A DNA stretch of 64,000 nt from Flavobacteriaceae bacterium GF1. Lineage in GTDB: Bacteria; Bacteroidota; Bacteroidia; Flavobacteriales; Flavobacteriaceae. Shown in pieces: positions 8,431 to 16,172 of the stretch. The stretch lies in NCBI GenBank assembly GCA_009797885.1, contig WNKP01000002.1, forward strand, positions 124,001-188,000, given 5' to 3'. Each line of letters begins with the position of its first letter. Position 1 is the stretch's first letter. The position numbers and the translations under genes were made by a program. The notes beneath the pieces are model-generated. The model saw nothing but the letters and a program-made list of their open reading frames with translations, was not told the origin of the DNA and did not search any database.

Positions 8431-9699
8431 TTGGTTCGGGAATTTCACTTTTTTATGGTGTTTTTTTTAGTGTTGACCGGAATGCAGGGACAGGAACCTA
8501 TAGTGGCGGATGTTAAAGTACAGGGGAACAAACGTACCAGGACAGCTTTTATAAAAAAGGTTTCCCAGGTAAAACCGGGTCAGGTTTTGGATTCCACAAA
8601 AATTCAGATGGATATTGACCGGTTAATTCGATTGCCGTCCATATCGCATGCCTATTATCAAGTATTTATGTCTGATGTGGAAGGGCATTACAACGTAATT
8701 TATGGTATAGAAGAGAATTTTACATTAATACCCTTTGCCAACATATTCACCTCCAATGATGACGAATTTGCCTTTAGGGTGGGATTGCAGGAATTCAACT
8801 TTCTGGGCGAGAACATGACCTTGGGTGCATTTTATCAATACGACGTTTTCCATTCCTATGGATTTAACATTCGGGCCCCGTACCTATTTTCCAATAAATG
8901 GGGGCTTGCCCTAAATTACCAGAACCTGACTACACAGGAACCGGTCTTTTTGGACAATGGAACCGCAGATTATGAGTACAATAACGAATCCATTGAGCTT
9001 TTGGCACTTTTTGAGCCCAATTTTAAAAATCGTTTTGAATTGGGAATCAATCTCTTTACCGAGGATTACAATTACCTTTTTGGGGCAACTTCCCCAGATG
9101 TCCCACAGGAACTTATGGTGGATAAGTTGTTGTACAAACTCATTTACAATCACGATGGTATTACGTACTATTATCATTATTTGAGCGGGTTTCGAAGCGT
9201 TTTGAACCTTCAGTATGTAGTTAGTACAAGCGATCAACTCCCGGAATTTTGGATTGGGTTCAATGATTTTTCCTACTTCATGAGGGTGGGGGAAAAAGGG
9301 AATTGGGCTTCCAGGCTACGATTGGGACTGGCCAGCAATCTCGACACCCCTTTTGCTCCTTTTGCCGTGGACAATAATTTGAACATTCGTGGAGTTGGCA
9401 ACCTTATTGACCGGGGAACCGGTGCTATTGTCCTCAATACGGAATACAGACATTCCATTATTGAAAAAGATTGGTTTGTCCTACAGGGGAACATTTTTAT
9501 AGATGGGGGAAGCTGGCGGAATCCAGGAGGTGATTTTGGGGATTTTGCCGATGATCAGAATCTCCGAATATATCCAGGAATAGGGATACGACTTATTCAT
9601 AAACGCATTTTCAATGCTATCTTTAGAATAGATTATGGCCATGGCATTACGACCAATGCAACTCGGGGAGTCGTTTTTGGGATAGGTCAATATTTTTAG
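8431..9699 (+). CDS. BamA/TamA-family outer-membrane protein with one POTRA domain
   Basis: A 422-aa protein read from a TTG at 8431; that start gives a better signal peptide (ending MQGQE) than the ATG at 8455. Residues about 24-95 form a single POTRA domain (VADVKVQGNKRTRTAFI, then KPGQVLD). It is followed by a 16-strand-type barrel ending in a terminal aromatic (GIGQYF). The protein is shorter than BamA, which has five POTRA domains, so it is an accessory Omp85 member and not the essential assembly factor. Its client is unknown. Confidence 0.8.
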   Translation: MVREFHFFMVFFLVLTGMQGQEPIVADVKVQGNKRTRTAFIKKVSQVKPGQVLDSTKIQMDIDRLIRLPSISHAYYQVFMSDVEGHYNVIYGIEENFTLIPFANIFTSNDDEFAFRVGLQEFNFLGENMTLGAFYQYDVFHSYGFNIRAPYLFSNKWGLALNYQNLTTQEPVFLDNGTADYEYNNESIELLALFEPNFKNRFELGINLFTEDYNYLFGATSPDVPQELMVDKLLYKLIYNHDGITYYYHYLSGFRSVLNLQYVVSTSDQLPEFWIGFNDFSYFMRVGEKGNWASRLRLGLASNLDTPFAPFAVDNNLNIRGVGNLIDRGTGAIVLNTEYRHSIIEKDWFVLQGNIFIDGGSWRNPGGDFGDFADDQNLRIYPGIGIRLIHKRIFNAIFRIDYGHGITTNATRGVVFGIGQYF

Positions 9700-9775
9700 G
9701 AAACATTTCATCGGTATTTTTTGCATTTCATCGATGAAGCACTATATTTGTTGCCGTTACAGCGATATGATTTAA

Positions 9776-10750
9776 ATGAAAACACTCATTTTCATACTGG
9801 TTTTCTTCTGTAGTTTTCTAACAACTGCCCAGACCATTACGGTAAAGGCAGAAAATGGTGATGGTATTTTTTCCATATTACGGAAGCAAGGTTTGGATCC
9901 GGTTAAATATTATGCTGATTTTGTTCGCCTGAATCTTAACAACTTGAAAAATGGGAGCGAACTCTACCTGGATAGGGAATATGTAATCCCGGATGCTCCG
10001 GATTCCTTTAAAAAAATGGCTTTGAGCATTTCGGAAGGAACCAATAAGGAATCCCCCATTTTTGATGAGGAACTGGGTTCCATTTCCCCCAAAAGTGAAC
10101 GATTAAAAAATGCGGTTATTTATTTGCTATCGGGTCAGAATGGTGTGAAAGGGTCAAGGGAACTGCAACTTGTACGAAATCAGATCGTACGCAGCGTTGC
10201 CCAAAAATTGATGGTACACGGGGCTAAAGTGTATCTAATAAATGATTTGAAGGACGAAAGCATTTTATCTTCCCCTTCCGTAATCAAAAATGGTGATACC
10301 ACTGAAAATGCCATAGCGGACCAAAACCAGATGCAGCATTATGTTGAAATAATAAACAAGCGCTACCTGAAGAATATGGGGAAATACCAACGAATAGTCG
10401 TTATTAACCTGAATAACACGGTGAAGGACAGCAAACATTTTGAGGTTTCCATATTCCATCATGGTAAAAGCACCGAAGGTGAGCGTTTTGCAAAGAGTTT
10501 ACAGCACATTTTCAATAAAAACAGCATTGAAAACGAACAGAAGAATTTTACCGAAGTATTTGCCAATAGCAGCAATCTGTATTTGGTGACCAATGTATTG
10601 CCTCCTGTAACCATGATTGATATATGGGATTCCAGAAATCCCAGTATTGAAGAAAGAATATCGATCAGCTCCCAGGAAAATGTGCTTACCAACATCATTA
10701 CCAACGGTGTCCTAACGGATTATGCGAACTTATCCATCGAGAACAACTGA
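9776..10750 (+). CDS. Secreted amidase_3-fold protein, probably catalytically inactive
   Basis: A 324-aa protein with a signal peptide ending at TTAQT. Residues 20-70 look like a LysM-type or cell-wall-binding segment. Residues about 115-260 follow the order of an N-acetylmuramoyl-L-alanine amidase: AVIYLLSGQNG where active enzymes have IDPGHGG, then an Arg/Glu helix, the strand GAKVYLIND, and RIVVINLNN where active enzymes have ISIHAN. Both zinc-ligand His positions appear replaced, so hydrolysis is doubtful. It may bind peptidoglycan or regulate another amidase. The fold assignment is by eye and moderately sure. Confidence 0.6.
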   Translation: MKTLIFILVFFCSFLTTAQTITVKAENGDGIFSILRKQGLDPVKYYADFVRLNLNNLKNGSELYLDREYVIPDAPDSFKKMALSISEGTNKESPIFDEELGSISPKSERLKNAVIYLLSGQNGVKGSRELQLVRNQIVRSVAQKLMVHGAKVYLINDLKDESILSSPSVIKNGDTTENAIADQNQMQHYVEIINKRYLKNMGKYQRIVVINLNNTVKDSKHFEVSIFHHGKSTEGERFAKSLQHIFNKNSIENEQKNFTEVFANSSNLYLVTNVLPPVTMIDIWDSRNPSIEERISISSQENVLTNIITNGVLTDYANLSIENN

Positions 10751-10793
10751 TTGATTTGGTTTTGAACTCCAGATACCCCTATTGACCTGGCTT

Positions 10794-11687
10794 TTATAGG
10801 CCATCCAGGATTTTGGCTTCAGGCGGACTATGGAAAAGTTCCGTTTCCAATTTTGGTATAAATTTTATGGCATCCAAAGTAATATCGGTGATATGCTCCC
10901 CAGGTTGTCCATCACTTGTCAGCCAGAATGTTTTGTAGGCTTTTGGAAATGGAATCCCGTTTATGGTCTGCTTTCCCTCAAGGAGCATAAATTTTTCAGG
11001 AAGATGTTTCCCCTTTTCAAAATACCCAGGGTAAGAGACAATATATCGAATCACATTTAGCAAATGGGTTTCACCATCAAAATAAAGAATATAGTAGTCG
11101 TCGGGAGCATCACCGGTACCTGGATCAAAAGTTACCTTGATCACATCCTGAATTTTGTCGTTATGGTTTCTCTGGGGAAGTAGGTCCAAATGAACACCTT
11201 TTCCATCGAGAACAAAAGGTTGGGCCATAAAAAAGTAAGGCGTTAGGGACCAAAATCTCGTATTGTAATTGAACGTAGTACTGTCTTTTGCCATTACCCA
11301 CGCCTTTTTGCCGTCCCAACCGTATTGGGACAGGGAGTCCCCAGCTTGATAGTGTCTTGCCCTACTGGACCAGGTATCTATTACCTGGTATGTATTTCTA
11401 GGTACGCCGCCATCCAGGGGTTGATAATTAAAGTGAAATGACACCGGACCGTTGCCATACCAATTCTCCAGCCCGCCATGGGCTTCCATGGCTTGCCAAA
11501 CAATCTTCCCTGCTTCCGTGGCATTAAGACGTTGTGCTGCTTTTTGTACCCTTTTCCGTATCCAACCCTCCGGGACCATGGCCAAATCCTTGTCCACCAT
11601 GGATTTTGGTCTGTCCCCTTTTTCTTCCATGCAACTGCACAGCAATAGGAAAGTGACAAACACGAAAAAAACTGATTTGGACATCAT
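10794..11687 (-). CDS. Hypothetical lipoprotein at the end of the arsenosugar-type operon
   Basis: A 297-aa protein with a lipoprotein signal (FVTFLLLCSCMEEK, Cys near residue 19). The body (AMEAHGGLENWYGNGPVSFHF, later IDTWSSRARHYQ and VTFDPGTGD) resembles LolA/LppX-like half-barrels that carry lipids, but I cannot place it firmly. It starts 8 bp after the TIGR04283-type glycosyltransferase and so probably belongs to that transcript. Confidence 0.65.
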   Translation of the reverse strand: MMSKSVFFVFVTFLLLCSCMEEKGDRPKSMVDKDLAMVPEGWIRKRVQKAAQRLNATEAGKIVWQAMEAHGGLENWYGNGPVSFHFNYQPLDGGVPRNTYQVIDTWSSRARHYQAGDSLSQYGWDGKKAWVMAKDSTTFNYNTRFWSLTPYFFMAQPFVLDGKGVHLDLLPQRNHNDKIQDVIKVTFDPGTGDAPDDYYILYFDGETHLLNVIRYIVSYPGYFEKGKHLPEKFMLLEGKQTINGIPFPKAYKTFWLTSDGQPGEHITDITLDAIKFIPKLETELFHSPPEAKILDGL

Positions 11688-11695
11688 ATGTGTGT

Positions 11696-12397
11696 TTAGT
11701 TCAATAAATGTTTTTTATAATAACTGTAAAGCTCATTGGGAGGTGCCCCCATAAAGTTCTTTAAGTGGATCATCCCAAAATGGAATTGGACCTTCATCCA
11801 ACCTTTTTGCCTGTATTTTCTTGCTGAGGTAATGACGTTTTGCGGCAACACTTTAAAATTCAGGTTTTTATATATTCTTTGAATGAATTCACTATCCTCA
11901 TAGATAAGATACTTCTCATCAAAACCATGATGGTTACGGAATTGTGTCTTAGTAATGAACAAAGATTGATCTCCCCCCCTGCACAGGGTATGGTTTACTC
12001 GGGATAACCAGGCAAAAAACCGAAGGATCGGATTTTTGGTGTCGAACCTCATACGGAAACAGCCAGCTTCAAAACCATCATGGACGGCCTTAAGGATGAG
12101 ATGGTCAAATTTTTTGGGAGGATAGGTATCTGCATGTAAAAAATAAAGGATGTCACCCTGGGCCATTTCCGCTCCTTTGTTCATTTGTGTGGCCCTTCCT
12201 GCCTTTGAACGTACTATAGTGCAATTGTGCTGTGAGGCTATTTCAACGGTTCGGTCGTGACTTCCCCCGTCCACTACAATAATTTCCTTGGTGAACTTTT
12301 TGTCCCTAATGGTATTTAGGTGTTCCAGGACACGGCCCAAACCTTGGGCTTCATTCAATGTAGGGATGATAATGCTTATACCTAAAGCGTCGCTCAT
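11696..12397 (-). CDS. TIGR04283-type arsenosugar biosynthesis glycosyltransferase
   Basis: A 233-aa family 2 transferase with ISIIIPTLNEAQGL at the N-terminus, VVDGGSHDRT, LHADTYPP in place of the usual DxD strand, and the C-terminal YEDSEFIQRI that marks the TIGR04283 family. Members occur in clusters with ArsS/ArsM and are assigned to arsenosugar formation by context. Here it follows purine nucleoside phosphorylase after 123 bp. The chemistry is inferred from family context and not demonstrated by sequence. Confidence 0.85.
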   Translation of the reverse strand: MSDALGISIIIPTLNEAQGLGRVLEHLNTIRDKKFTKEIIVVDGGSHDRTVEIASQHNCTIVRSKAGRATQMNKGAEMAQGDILYFLHADTYPPKKFDHLILKAVHDGFEAGCFRMRFDTKNPILRFFAWLSRVNHTLCRGGDQSLFITKTQFRNHHGFDEKYLIYEDSEFIQRIYKNLNFKVLPQNVITSARKYRQKGWMKVQFHFGMIHLKNFMGAPPNELYSYYKKHLLN

Positions 12398-12520
12398 AAG
12401 AATTGGGCTTCTATGCCCATAAGAGTAGCAAAAAACCTTTCTTCCTTACGCAGGGATTTCACTTATTCCCAATTTTTATCGTGAGGCCCTGCATAAAGGT
12501 CGTGGATAGTAAGGGGTAAG

Positions 12521-13336
12521 TCAGATGTGACCAATCAATTCTTTGAACAATTTTACCATTTTTGGTTCGGTCTTTCCCGCAATTTCAATGATTTCCTGGA
12601 TATTTATGGGCTGTAGATTGTCCGGGTCACACTCATCCGTTAAAACGGATACTGCCACGATCGGTAGTCTTAAGTGATTGGCCACTATAACTTCGGGCAC
12701 GGTGCTCATGCCAACGGCATCTGCACCCATGATTTTCAACATCCGATACTCCGCTTTGGTTTCCAGTTGTGGCCCCACTACGGAGACATAGACTCCCTTC
12801 TTTAGTGAGATTCCTTCTTTTTTGGCAATCCCTTCCAGTTTTTCCCTCATTTCCACATCATAAGGTTCGCTCATATCCACAAACCGATCTCCAAATTCCG
12901 CTACATTTTTAAAGGCCAAAGGGGATCCCCCTTGCAAGTTGATGTGGTCTTCAATCAACATCATATCCCCCTTTTTGAAGTCCAGATTGATGGCCCCTGC
13001 AGCATTGGAGATGAACAATTTTTGTATGCCCAATTGGTGCATGACGCGAACGGGATAGGTCACATCCAGAAAATCATACCCTTCATACAAATGAAAACGA
13101 CCTTGCATGACCACTACTTTTTTCCCTTCAATTGTTCCATAAATAAGCTTTCCGGAATGGAACTCAACGGTCGCCAATGGAAAATAGGGGATATGGTTAT
13201 AGTGGGCCTCTATGGGATCTTTGATTTCGTTGGTTAGCTGTCCTAGCCCCGTTCCCAGTACAATACCTATTTCCGGCTTGTCAAAACCTTTGTTCTTTAG
13301 GTATCCAACAGATTCATCCAATTGTTTTTTTGTCAT
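12521..13336 (-). CDS. Purine-nucleoside phosphorylase
   Basis: A 271-aa trimeric-type PNP. Visible signatures are the phosphate loop GIVLGTGLGQL, MQGRFHLYEGYD, SNAAGAIN and the long family signature ending ADAVGMSTVPEVIVANH. It cleaves purine nucleosides with phosphate to base plus (deoxy)ribose-1-phosphate in the cytosol. In arsenosugar clusters a PNP-like enzyme is thought to remove adenine from a 5'-arseno-5'-deoxyadenosine intermediate. The start overlaps the stop of the TIGR04282 gene by 4 bp, so they are coupled. It could equally serve general salvage. Confidence 0.92.
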   Translation of the reverse strand: MTKKQLDESVGYLKNKGFDKPEIGIVLGTGLGQLTNEIKDPIEAHYNHIPYFPLATVEFHSGKLIYGTIEGKKVVVMQGRFHLYEGYDFLDVTYPVRVMHQLGIQKLFISNAAGAINLDFKKGDMMLIEDHINLQGGSPLAFKNVAEFGDRFVDMSEPYDVEMREKLEGIAKKEGISLKKGVYVSVVGPQLETKAEYRMLKIMGADAVGMSTVPEVIVANHLRLPIVAVSVLTDECDPDNLQPINIQEIIEIAGKTEPKMVKLFKELIGHI

Positions 13337-13953
13337 TTCCGCATATGTTTTAAAAAGGGTTGAAACGCTGCAATATTTGCAATATCCTCATAGTAGTCCA
13401 CATCATTCCTGGTATCCAAAAGCACATGGTCATTTTTGACCAAATCGTCCAAGGTGGCCCTTAGTACGGTATCGCTCCCCCAATCTTTGTTTTGGAACAA
13501 TTCCTTTTTCAAGTTCCGCATTCCCAATAAATAAAATCCACCGTCTTCGGCAGGGCCAATTACAAATTCGTGTTTTTCCAACAGGTTGAACGCGTTTTCC
13601 AGATCTGCTTGGGATAAGTTGTATAAATCGCTGCCAATAATAATGATTTTTTCATACCCCTTGTTAAAACCTTCCTGAAAAGCATTCATCATGCGCTCCC
13701 CTAAATCGGCACCCTTTTGAAGTTCTTTTCCATAGTGTTTGTTGTCCCAAATATCCGTTTCCCAAATCTCTTCGGAATAACACACCCATTTGTCGACTTT
13801 CAGTTCGCGTGTAATGGCGACCGTATGTTGGAGCAAAAAATTGTAGATGTCCAATGCAGCCTTATCGCCAATTTTTGCTGCCAGGCGTGTCTTACATTTC
13901 CCAAGTTCCGGGTTACGGGTAAAAATTAGGAGTAGGTTAGGGTTGGTTCTCAA
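13333..13953 (-). CDS. TIGR04282-type (DUF2064) arsenosugar biosynthesis glycosyltransferase
   Basis: A 206-aa nucleotidyl/glycosyl-transferase-like protein. It has LLIFTRNPELGKCKTRLA at the N-terminus, a KxR phosphate-binding motif as in NTP transferases, and IIIGSDLYNLSQADL and FVIGPAEDGGFYLLGM near the centre. These are the hallmarks of the DUF2064/TIGR04282 family found beside ArsS. It overlaps the upstream rhodanese gene by 17 bp and the downstream PNP by 4 bp. Confidence 0.87.
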   Translation of the reverse strand: MRTNPNLLLIFTRNPELGKCKTRLAAKIGDKAALDIYNFLLQHTVAITRELKVDKWVCYSEEIWETDIWDNKHYGKELQKGADLGERMMNAFQEGFNKGYEKIIIIGSDLYNLSQADLENAFNLLEKHEFVIGPAEDGGFYLLGMRNLKKELFQNKDWGSDTVLRATLDDLVKNDHVLLDTRNDVDYYEDIANIAAFQPFLKHMRK

Positions 13954-14464
13954 TCCGTTCAGGTTTTGTATGATATACTTTTTTAGCGTTGGTCAATAAC
14001 TTGCCCCAATGCTTGTCAAAGGCATGTACTTCTTCGGTGGGAAGACCCATGGAATCCACCACGGGATTACCTTGATTTTTCCATTCAAATATGCCTCCGT
14101 AAAGATTTTTTACATTGGAATAGCCAGCTTTGCGCAGTTTTTCCCCGATCTGTTCGGAGCGAACACCTATGGAACAATACACGACTATAGGCGCTTCTTT
14201 ATCGGGAACTTGACGTTGAAGTGAGTCCAAGGTAAAGGTTTTAAAACCGGTCCAAATAGCTCCTTCTATATGGCTCACCTGATACTCTTCTTTTTTACGG
14301 GTGTCCAAAAGGATCGGACTTGAACTTTTTAATTCCGGCACGCTAATGTAGGGTACACTTCCGCTGTTAAAACGTTTGAGGGCCCCATCAATGGTTTGCG
14401 AAATGCAGGGCATTGCAGTGGATATGAACAGCAGATAAAGAAGGCGAATGCGCATGGACTTCAT
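13937..14464 (-). CDS. Secreted rhodanese-like protein
   Basis: A 175-aa protein with a signal peptide ending near PCISQ and one rhodanese domain. The active-site loop VVYCSIGVRSEQIG carries the catalytic Cys, and NLYGGIFEW follows. Rhodaneses transfer sulfur or, in related forms, act on arsenate or phosphoesters; this loop (CSIGVR, six residues) is the sulfurtransferase size. A second start (MRIRLLY, three codons later) is possible. It is first in the arsenosugar-type operon and is preceded directly by a perfect inverted repeat. Confidence 0.87.
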   Translation of the reverse strand: MKSMRIRLLYLLFISTAMPCISQTIDGALKRFNSGSVPYISVPELKSSSPILLDTRKKEEYQVSHIEGAIWTGFKTFTLDSLQRQVPDKEAPIVVYCSIGVRSEQIGEKLRKAGYSNVKNLYGGIFEWKNQGNPVVDSMGLPTEEVHAFDKHWGKLLTNAKKVYHTKPERIENQP

Positions 14465-14490
14465 TTGGTATCCAAAGATATGGATACCAA
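14465..14490. promoter_or_regulatory. Perfect 10-bp inverted repeat directly before the rhodanese start
   Basis: TTGGTATCCA (14465-14474) and TGGATACCAA (14481-14490) are exact reverse complements with a 6-bp spacer, touching the start codon of the minus-strand operon. This could be an operator or an mRNA hairpin that hides the start codon. Confidence 0.4.
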
Positions 14491-15142
14491 TGTTTCAAAT
14501 AGTGATTTTTAGGGAACTTGTAACAAAACAGAGGGGGTAGTGCAATAGCGGCTTCTTGATTTTTGGCTCCTTTGGAAAGGAAGTGGGGATATTGCCGAAT
14601 TGCAAAGAAGTAGGGAATACAATGGAACCATGATTTTCCGGTTCCATTGTACTCCAGTTCAAGGATAAATGATGAGTGGACTGTTCGTTTTAAAAATTCG
14701 GTTTCCATTTGCCGTTTTACGCTGTACTACCTTGAACATAGAAACCTTTTTAATGGGTAAGTTTTAAATCAATGATGTAATGATTGATTTGGTCACATCC
14801 ATTTAGGGAGCTTAATTGTTGAAATAAAAGAATAGGTTGGATAGGAAAAGGGCAATCGATAGGCCCAAAACCAAATACCAACAAAAATAGCCGAGTTTTT
14901 CTCCTGTAGTGTTCATCTTTATTGAGGTTAATTATAGTTTGAAAGTATAAAAAACCATAGTTCAACCGGGGTTAATCTTTATAATTGGTAAGGAATTCTT
15001 TATAAATGGTATTGCTTCTTTTTCTTAAGAAGAAGCCGATCATTTTTAACCTTTTGGTAAACTTCGAATAGATTCAAATTGTAATTTCCATGTACTAAAT
15101 AAGACTAAGCCAAAACAAAGTTAAACCTAAGAACACAAGAAA
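14491..15142. other. Intergenic stretch between the arsenosugar-type operon and gap
   Basis: No long gene is supported here. It holds a perfect 12-bp inverted repeat (TACAATGGAACC at 14618-14629, GGTTCCATTGTA at 14640-14651, 10-bp loop) with no T-run on either side, and a possible 34-codon membrane ORF on the minus strand. A strong Bacteroidota promoter for gap was not found by eye. Confidence 0.5.
14812..14916 (-). CDS. Possible small single-helix membrane protein (34 aa)
   Basis: Minus-strand ATG at 14916 reads MNTTGEKLGYFCWYLVLG, continues as one hydrophobic helix, and ends in FYFNN at a TAA. The composition (short polar N-terminus, about 22-residue helix) is that of a genuine small membrane protein and not a random frame. 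No family is recognised, and expression is unproven. Confidence 0.4.
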   Translation of the reverse strand: MNTTGEKLGYFCWYLVLGLSIALFLSNLFFYFNN

Positions 15143-16135
15143 ATGCGAGTAGCAATCAACGGTATGGGGCGCATAGGACGTGCGGCCCTAAAAGTAATCA
15201 ACGAAACGCCAGGCTTGGAAGTGGTGGCGGTAAACGATATTGTACCCATAGCCAACACGGCTTACCTTCTAAAGTACGATACGGTCTATGGAACCTATGA
15301 AAAAGAAGTTGCCCATGAGGGAAATACCCTTATTGTGGATGGGCAACACATACAGTATTCCTCCATCCGCAATCCCGAGGAATTGCCCTGGGCGGAATAT
15401 GACGTGGAAGTGGTCATTGAAAGCACGGGGGTCTTCACTAACGGGGAAGATGCGGAACGCCATATAGCGGCAGGGGCCAAAACCGTAGTCATTTCTGCTC
15501 CCACCAAAAGTGTGGATACCCCAACGGTGGTCCATGGGGTAAACTCCCAGGACGGTCAGGTAAGTGTTTTTTCCTGTGCCAGTTGTACGACCAACAACAT
15601 TAGTCCTGTAGTGGAGATTTTGGGGAGAAGGATCGGAATTAAAAAAGCCATTATGACCACGGTACATGCCTATACCGCTTCACAGGGGATTGTGGATGCC
15701 CCATCCAAAAAGAATTTTAGGATGGGCCGTGCGGGAGCACAAAACTTGATCCCTACGACTACGGGAGCGGCCATTGCCACTACCAAGGCACTACCGGAGT
15801 ATGCCGGGAAGTTTGATGGTGTAGCCATTAGGGTGCCTGTGCCGGTAGGTTCCATTTCGGATATGACGTTTGTTATGGAAAAGGAAGTCAGCCCGGAGGA
15901 GGTCAATCAAATTTTGACCGAAGAATCCCAAACGGAACGTTATGCCAAGGTATTGGCAGTAACCGATGAGCCCATTGTATCCTCGGACATTATTAAAAGT
16001 CCGTATGCCTCAACTGTAGATCTGGCAATGACACGTGTAGTGGATGGGGACTTATTAAAAGTAATGACCTGGTACGATAACGAATGGGGCTTTACGAACC
16101 AAATGATCCGGCAGCTTTTGGAAATTAAGGGGTAA
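15143..16135 (+). CDS. gap: Glyceraldehyde-3-phosphate dehydrogenase, type I
   Basis: A 330-aa enzyme of glycolysis that converts glyceraldehyde-3-phosphate, phosphate and NAD+ to 1,3-bisphosphoglycerate. The Rossmann start is VAINGMGRIGRAAL, an Asp in VNDI fits NAD+ preference, and the catalytic Cys lies at residue 148 in SCASCTTNN. The C-terminal WYDNEWGFTNQM is the family signature. It is monocistronic and is separated from the divergent arsenosugar-type operon by about 680 bp. GAPDH can also act with arsenate, but no arsJ is visible nearby. Confidence 0.95.
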   Translation: MRVAINGMGRIGRAALKVINETPGLEVVAVNDIVPIANTAYLLKYDTVYGTYEKEVAHEGNTLIVDGQHIQYSSIRNPEELPWAEYDVEVVIESTGVFTNGEDAERHIAAGAKTVVISAPTKSVDTPTVVHGVNSQDGQVSVFSCASCTTNNISPVVEILGRRIGIKKAIMTTVHAYTASQGIVDAPSKKNFRMGRAGAQNLIPTTTGAAIATTKALPEYAGKFDGVAIRVPVPVGSISDMTFVMEKEVSPEEVNQILTEESQTERYAKVLAVTDEPIVSSDIIKSPYASTVDLAMTRVVDGDLLKVMTWYDNEWGFTNQMIRQLLEIKG

Positions 16136-16172
16136 TTGTTTTTGCACTCCGTTGGGGAGCACTTGGAAGCCC

